Assembly (NCBI RefSeq): GCF_040683095.1
Contig: NZ_JBFBCI010000028.1
Location: forward strand, 1 to 64,000
Source of the DNA: Sphaerisporangium sp040683095
GTDB lineage: Bacteria; Actinomycetota; Actinomycetes; Streptosporangiales; Streptosporangiaceae
Reading direction: 5' to 3'
DNA length: 64,000 bases
Made by a program: the position numbers and the translations under genes. Under the pieces are notes generated by a model. It was not told the DNA's origin, ran no database searches, and saw only the letters and a list, made by a program, of their open reading frames with translations. Shown piece after piece: positions 59,668 through 64,000 of the stretch (position 1 is the stretch's first letter; each line of letters starts with the position of its first letter).

Positions 59668-61479
59668 GTGGATCTGACAGAGCTTACAACCTTGATCGCC
59701 GACCTGCGAAGCGAGGGAAGCGACTTCGCCGAGGTTGAGGTCAAGCGAGCGAACGGCGGCTTCCCTCGGTCGGTTGCGCCAACATTGTCGGCCTTTGCGA
59801 ACACTCCCGGGGGCGGAATACTGATATTCGGCCTGGACGAATCTGACAATTTCAAGGCTGCTGGCGTATACGATGCCAAAGAATGCAAGGCAGCACTCGC
59901 ATCGATCGCTAGACAGGGAATTGAGCCGCCAGTAACTCCCCAGACTTGGACTTTCCAGGTCGAGGGGAAGCCTATTATAGTGGCACGAATCGACGAGATG
60001 TCAGCCTCCATGAAGCCCTGCCGGATTAAATCGACAGGCAAAGCTTATCTCAGGTCCTACGATGGCGACTACGAACTCTCCCAGCTTGAAGAGCAAGCTT
60101 TCATCGCAAACCGTGAGACTCCTCGCTTCGATCAAAACCTCGTCGCGGATTCCTCAATTGAGGATCTAGATCGAGAGCTGGTTGCATCGTATATCGATAC
60201 CTGTAAAACAAATTCTATACCACTATCACGCCTGGACGATCAAGATGTTCTTTTCCGGACGGGTGTTGTTTCGGGACCCAATAAGGTTCCAACGGTCGCG
60301 GGAATACTCACCCTGGGAGTTTATCCGCAGCAATTTTTCCCCAACCTAGTAATCCAAGCCAGAGTTGCACCTGGGCTTAACGACCCGCCAGGAACCCGGG
60401 CCATCGATTCGAGAAGATTCGATGGCCCGGTGCCCATGATGCTGGATCAAGCCCTTAGATGGGTGCAAAGAAACACCCGTACTCGGGTCCGATTTGGCTA
60501 CGATGGGCACGGACGCGACGAGACGGAGTATCCTTTCGAAGCCGTTCGCGAGCTACTATCAAATGCGCTAGTACATCGGGACCTCGGACCTTACGCGCTC
60601 GGCGAAGCCATAACCTTGAAAATCGATAACTCGCAGCTGGTCTTGAGTAATCCCGGAGGGCTGTGGGGCCTATCGGTAGATCGTCTGGGACAGACCGGGG
60701 TAACCTCTGCGCGCAATGGGTATCTTGTACGCATTTGCCAGAATGTCCGCCTCGCTCGGGAACAGCGCGTGGTTGAGGCACTAGCTTCAGGGATACCGAC
60801 GGTTCTTCGCAGTCTCCATGACGCGGGTATGGTGCCTCCCCGCTTCCACGATCAAGGTGTACGCTTTACTGTACGAGTCCCCAACCATACCCTGCTTTCT
60901 CCATCAGACCTCGAATGGCTTGCAAGCTTGACCTCTTCTGCCCCGCTGAGCGATATTCAGCGACATGCTCTCGTGGCAATGCGTCATGGAGTCCGTTGGA
61001 CCAATAAAACCCTTCGCGATACTTTCCCCATGGACTCTTTAGAAGCTCGTACCATCTTGGCCGGCCTTGTAGATGCAGGCGTAGCCGAAGCAGTGGGGGA
61101 ACGAGGCGGCAGAATCTATCAACTAGATCCGAACCTAAAAGCGTCTCCGTCGGCCAGGGATGTTCAGCAACCTCTTCCGTGGAATGAGGATAGCCAGAAT
61201 GCGACCGACGAAATAGATACTCGCAGCGGATCCACAAGGGGGCAGCGAACTCCGCGAATCAAGGGCGCCCGAAGAGCAAATGCCGAAACGATAGCAGAGA
61301 TTCTAGCCGAAAGAGCTGCATCAACTCCTCAACTTGAGGAAATAACCGGCCTTTCGGAAAGACAAGTGGGATATGCCATTTCACTGCTGAAAGAGGAGGG
61401 GCGCGTCCTCCTCACTGGAGGGAGAGGTGTCCACAGTAGCCAATGGCATCTTGCTCCCGACGACCATGATCCGAGCTGA
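59668..61479 (+). CDS. AlbA_2/Schlafen-type ATP-binding regulator, paralogue 2
   Basis: 603 residues from GTG 59668. It aligns throughout with the 21067-22506 product: EVKRANGGFP, SAFANTPGGGILIFGLDE and MKPCRI (AlbA_2), PTVAGILTLGVYPQQFFP, then VRELLSNALVHRDL and LVLSNPGGLWGL (ATPase-like). A C-terminal extension of about 110 residues adds a second winged helix (TPQLEEITGLSERQVGYAIS). Codon use has many A/T-ending codons, unlike neighbours, indicating recent transfer. Probably a DNA-binding regulator acting on its own operator. Confidence 0.9.
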   Translation: MDLTELTTLIADLRSEGSDFAEVEVKRANGGFPRSVAPTLSAFANTPGGGILIFGLDESDNFKAAGVYDAKECKAALASIARQGIEPPVTPQTWTFQVEGKPIIVARIDEMSASMKPCRIKSTGKAYLRSYDGDYELSQLEEQAFIANRETPRFDQNLVADSSIEDLDRELVASYIDTCKTNSIPLSRLDDQDVLFRTGVVSGPNKVPTVAGILTLGVYPQQFFPNLVIQARVAPGLNDPPGTRAIDSRRFDGPVPMMLDQALRWVQRNTRTRVRFGYDGHGRDETEYPFEAVRELLSNALVHRDLGPYALGEAITLKIDNSQLVLSNPGGLWGLSVDRLGQTGVTSARNGYLVRICQNVRLAREQRVVEALASGIPTVLRSLHDAGMVPPRFHDQGVRFTVRVPNHTLLSPSDLEWLASLTSSAPLSDIQRHALVAMRHGVRWTNKTLRDTFPMDSLEARTILAGLVDAGVAEAVGERGGRIYQLDPNLKASPSARDVQQPLPWNEDSQNATDEIDTRSGSTRGQRTPRIKGARRANAETIAEILAERAASTPQLEEITGLSERQVGYAISLLKEEGRVLLTGGRGVHSSQWHLAPDDHDPS

Positions 61480-61547
61480 AGCCGATTCCATCTCGTTGAT
61501 CGAGCGTGTGATCGAGGATCTGGACGTTACGAGAACCGAAGGGCCGC

Positions 61548-61756
61548 ATGACCGAAGCTGACATCTCGGGTGCCGTTTGGCGCAAGAGCAGTCTGACTGG
61601 TAGCGAGAACAACTGTGTCGAAGTCGCGTTCCTCAACGACGACACCGTGGCAGTCCGCAATTCCAAACGCCCCGAGGCCGGGTGACGATGTTCTCCCCCA
61701 ATGAATGGAAAGCCTTCATCGGAGGGGTCAAGCAGGACGAGTTCGACATCGTCTGA
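61548..61756 (+). pseudogene. DUF397 protein gene with a frameshift
   Basis: ATG 61548 gives ISGAVWRKSSLTGSENNCVEVAF and VAVRNSKRPEAG, then a premature TGA at 61683-61685. In the next frame the family ending continues as VTMFSPNEWKAFIGGVKQDEF to the stop at 61754-61756. One base is missing near 61682. No XRE partner is adjacent. Confidence 0.8.
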
Positions 61757-61768
61757 GTCTGTCACCGC

Positions 61769-62014
61769 GTGCCCGATGCCGGCACGCTGACCAGCGGTCG
61801 GGTAGAGGCGGAAGTTGTACCGAAGGTATTCGATTCCTTTGGGTACCCCGAAGGACGTGACCTGCTGTGGACTCGTGCCGATACCGTCATCTGGCTGGAT
61901 TACTCCAGGGATGCCGCCCGCCGTGCGGAAATCTCACGGCGGGCCCACGAGTCGCGTGGTCGTTCACCAGCAACTTGCGATGATCCGCCGACCCGTCATG
62001 ACTACCGACGGTAG
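61769..62014 (+). pseudogene. P-loop kinase-like (AAA_17/adenylate-kinase-like) internal remnant
   Basis: The frame contains FDSFGYPEGRDLLWTRADTVIWLDYSRDAARR. This resembles the middle of small adenylate-kinase-like NTPases (W-V-x-D-x-x-Y...L-x-x-ADTVVWLDYPR). The P-loop and the C-terminal lid are absent, so only a fragment remains between the two DUF397 genes. Confidence 0.45.
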
Positions 62015-62145
62015 TATCAGCATGACGCTACGCTGTGGCGTGTCGTAAGTGGTTCCGCAATTTGCGCGCCGCTAGCCCGCTATGTCGCAACCATCCGGCT
62101 TTGGCAGCGAACAGTCCCCACAGAGGAGCCACGAGGAGGCGCGGG

Positions 62146-62376
62146 ATGTCCGCGCTGGATCTGCCGCACGCCGTATGGCGGAAAAGCTCTCGTAGCGGAA
62201 ATGGTCAAGACTGCGTCGAGGTGGCGGAAATGAGGGGCGGCGTTCGCGCCGTGCGGGACAGCAAGAACCCGAACGGCCCGACTCTGACGTTTCCCAGCGA
62301 CGAATGGCATGCCTTTGTCGCCGGGGTTAAGCTGCAGCGGCGCCAAGGGGACCCTGGCATCGGACCGAGCGAATGA
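62146..62376 (+). CDS. DUF397 family protein
   Basis: 76 residues from ATG 62146 with GAGGAGG upstream. Intact family pattern: AVWRKSSRSGNGQDCVEVAEM, GVRAVRDSKNPNGPTLTFPSDEWHAFVAGVK in sections. It is the only undamaged DUF397 of the three in this window. These small proteins are often paired with XRE regulators in actinomycete development and secondary metabolism; no regulator is adjacent. Confidence 0.9.
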   Translation: MSALDLPHAVWRKSSRSGNGQDCVEVAEMRGGVRAVRDSKNPNGPTLTFPSDEWHAFVAGVKLQRRQGDPGIGPSE

Positions 62377-62588
62377 CTGTTCGAGAACTCCACGACCACC
62401 CGTGCCGCCCCATTGACATCGCCTGCTTCACTGGTGAGCCCGCCACCGCGAACCCCGCACCGTCCTCGTCTGCCACGCCTGACGGATCGAACAGCACAAC
62501 CATCTCGACTCCGCCGGGTAAACGCCGATCCGCCTTGGCGGCGGACCAGCTTTCCTGCCCCCGCTAGGCAGGACAGTCGGCTTCACCA

Positions 62589-62609
62589 CCGGCCTGAAGT
62601 GAAGGCCGG
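62589..62609 (-). terminator. possible terminator of the membrane-protein gene
   Basis: CCGGCCT, seven bases, AGGCCGG: a 7-bp stem 31 bp beyond the stop at 62640. No T-run follows, so this is tentative. Confidence 0.35.
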
Positions 62610-62639
62610 AGCACTGCGGACGAACCCGATAGCGGCAGG

Positions 62640-63980
62640 TCAGGCGGCGAACAGGAGGAGTAGGCCGCCTACCGTGTAGGTCACCATCAGGACGAGTAGC
62701 GGGATCTGGCCCATCACCGCGGTGCGGCGGGGGAACAGGGCGAGGGCGCGGTCGTGGGCGAGGACGGTGCCGATCACGTGGCCGACGACGATCACCGTCA
62801 CCTGGAGCATGGCGATCCCGGCCGGGCTGGTGCCCACGGCGCTGACCTCCCACCCGGCCGTGCCGAACCAGTTCGTCCCGATGACCAGCGGGTCGGACAG
62901 CAGGGCGAGGGTCCGCTGACCTTCGAGCAGCAGCAGCGTGAAGTAGTGGGCGATCAGATACCCGACGGCGATCGGCACGATCGAGTGGGCCAGCTCCCCC
63001 GCCATCGTCCCGCGCTCCACACCTCCCCAGCGGCTCGCCAGTGCGGTCGCTCCCAGGTACGCCGCGAGTACCAGGCCGATGACGGCGACGAGCCCCGCCG
63101 TCCCGGTCACAACCGGCGGTAGCGGGCTCTCCTGCACGAAACGCACCCAGAACGGGGCGTTCGAGAGGCTGTCGTACATGGTGGAGCCGAGCAGCACCAC
63201 GACGAGCGTCGCCAGCCCGCGCGCCGGCTCCAGCCCGGCCATGCCATCCAGTGAGTTACGCCAGGTCAGAGCGCCGTCGGGACGCCTGCCCACAGGGGCG
63301 AGCCTGCCGATGAGGGCGCTGTGGACCTCGAACGCGTCCCCCTTGTCGAACCACCCGGACCCGAACACCACCGCGCCCGCGAGCATGGCCACGGCGTACA
63401 CGGCGAGCCACGCGCCGATGACGGGCAGCGTGGCACGCTCGGGGGCGACGAGTTCCAGCCACACGAACGCGAACAGCCCGGCCACGGCGGGCCAGTACCC
63501 GAGCCGTTCCGGGAGCGGACGCAGTCCCTGGCGATGGTCTCGTCCAAGGGCGGCGCACGCGAGCCGGTGCAGGGTGCGCAGCGGGTTCAGCGTCCGCCAG
63601 ACCGGGCCGAACAGCAGTGACAGCGGGACCAGGCCCACCCAGAACAGGACGTAGACGACGCCCGCCGTCGGGTTGGCGACCCGGTCGGGGCCGAAGAGCA
63701 GGCCCAGGCAGAAGTACGCGGCGGCGAGCAGCCCCGCGACCCGCCAGAACCACCGCCAGGCCGGGCCGGACACCACGCCCTGGACCAGCGCGGACACCGG
63801 GCGCGCGTACCGCAGGTCGCCCCCGAGCCGGGGCTCGGTCCACAGCGTGCCGAGCGCCGCGAACGACGCCAGCAGCGCGACGATCGCCCCGGCCATCGCA
63901 GCCGAGAACGGGATCGGCAGGTCCTGACGGCCTCCGATGCCGTGCGCCAGGAACGTCTGGGCGGCCTGCTCCGGGAACAC
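62640..63980 (-). CDS. multi-spanning membrane protein
   Basis: 446 residues from GTG 63980, close to the window edge; the frame stays open to the edge, so the start could lie further out. It begins with LAHGIGGRQDLPIPF, a conserved block in this actinobacterial family, and has about 10-12 hydrophobic helices. Other conserved stretches are LLFGPVWRTLNPLRTLHRLA and GSGWFDKGDAFEVHSALIGRLAP. No transport signature is recognised. Function is unknown. Confidence 0.8.
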   Translation of the reverse strand: MFPEQAAQTFLAHGIGGRQDLPIPFSAAMAGAIVALLASFAALGTLWTEPRLGGDLRYARPVSALVQGVVSGPAWRWFWRVAGLLAAAYFCLGLLFGPDRVANPTAGVVYVLFWVGLVPLSLLFGPVWRTLNPLRTLHRLACAALGRDHRQGLRPLPERLGYWPAVAGLFAFVWLELVAPERATLPVIGAWLAVYAVAMLAGAVVFGSGWFDKGDAFEVHSALIGRLAPVGRRPDGALTWRNSLDGMAGLEPARGLATLVVVLLGSTMYDSLSNAPFWVRFVQESPLPPVVTGTAGLVAVIGLVLAAYLGATALASRWGGVERGTMAGELAHSIVPIAVGYLIAHYFTLLLLEGQRTLALLSDPLVIGTNWFGTAGWEVSAVGTSPAGIAMLQVTVIVVGHVIGTVLAHDRALALFPRRTAVMGQIPLLVLMVTYTVGGLLLLFAA

Positions 63981-64000
63981 CTCCGCGGACCTATCGGACG

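Overview
The window is chromosomal DNA from a GC-rich, filamentous-type actinomycete. The evidence is GC-saturated third codon positions, many GTG starts, three DUF397 genes, a Streptomyces-subtilisin-inhibitor homologue, a DUF5302 protein, PadR, LacI and LuxR-type regulators, and a polyprenol-phosphate-mannose synthase. A Streptosporangiales-like genome fits, but no rRNA or marker gene is present to prove it. I saw no tRNA, rRNA or CRISPR array.

Layout. Bases 1-13,300 are an accessory, partly decayed island. It holds an IS66 transposase tail fused to a truncated phosphotransferase gene, an AAA ATPase, a broken DUF397 gene and a P450. Next comes a tightly coupled three-gene operon on the minus strand: a Nudix/winged-helix regulator, a nucleoside-phosphorylase effector and a TPR-like membrane protein. 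After it lie a frameshifted NYN nuclease and two direct-repeat copies of a collagen-like gene region, which flank an ATPase/DUF4276 pair. Bases 13,500-20,500 carry secreted proteins (protease inhibitor plus subtilase, a PY-repeat protein), an acyl-CoA dehydrogenase, a PadR module and small conserved genes. At 20.8-22.6 kb an AlbA_2/Schlafen-type regulator abuts a transporter remnant. From 22.6 to 29.5 kb is a carbohydrate module: glycogen-debranching-type glucosidase, LacI regulator and ABC importer without its ATPase. Bases 29.5-39.5 kb hold a WGR/beta-propeller protein, a hemerythrin, a TetR/oxidoreductase pair, a frameshifted HipA-like kinase with DUF3037, a secreted HNH nuclease and a large SGNH hydrolase with FG-GAP repeats. 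Bases 39.7-58.3 kb are mostly ordinary chromosome: glpF-glpK, a two-component system followed by an RND exporter, a CBS protein and ion transporter, a MacB-like exporter operon divergent from a second two-component system, and the mannosyltransferase. The right end (58.3-64 kb) carries a coiled-coil protein, a second, AT-richer AlbA_2 regulator, two DUF397 genes (one broken) and a multi-spanning membrane protein at the edge.

The most interesting system is the 3.7-7.7 kb operon. Its effector and its membrane partner share a short G-x-A-x-V-G-[VI]-Q...V-H-G motif that resembles the RHIM/BASS-type amyloid signalling motifs which link bacterial NLR-like sensors to effectors. The regulator gene is preceded by a 25-bp palindrome, and the operon is joined by two 4-base overlaps. 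Other notable points are two AlbA_2 paralogues with parallel but sequence-distinct operators, single-base frameshifts concentrated in accessory genes, and an 84-bp piece of the membrane-protein gene copied into the decayed collagen-like gene.
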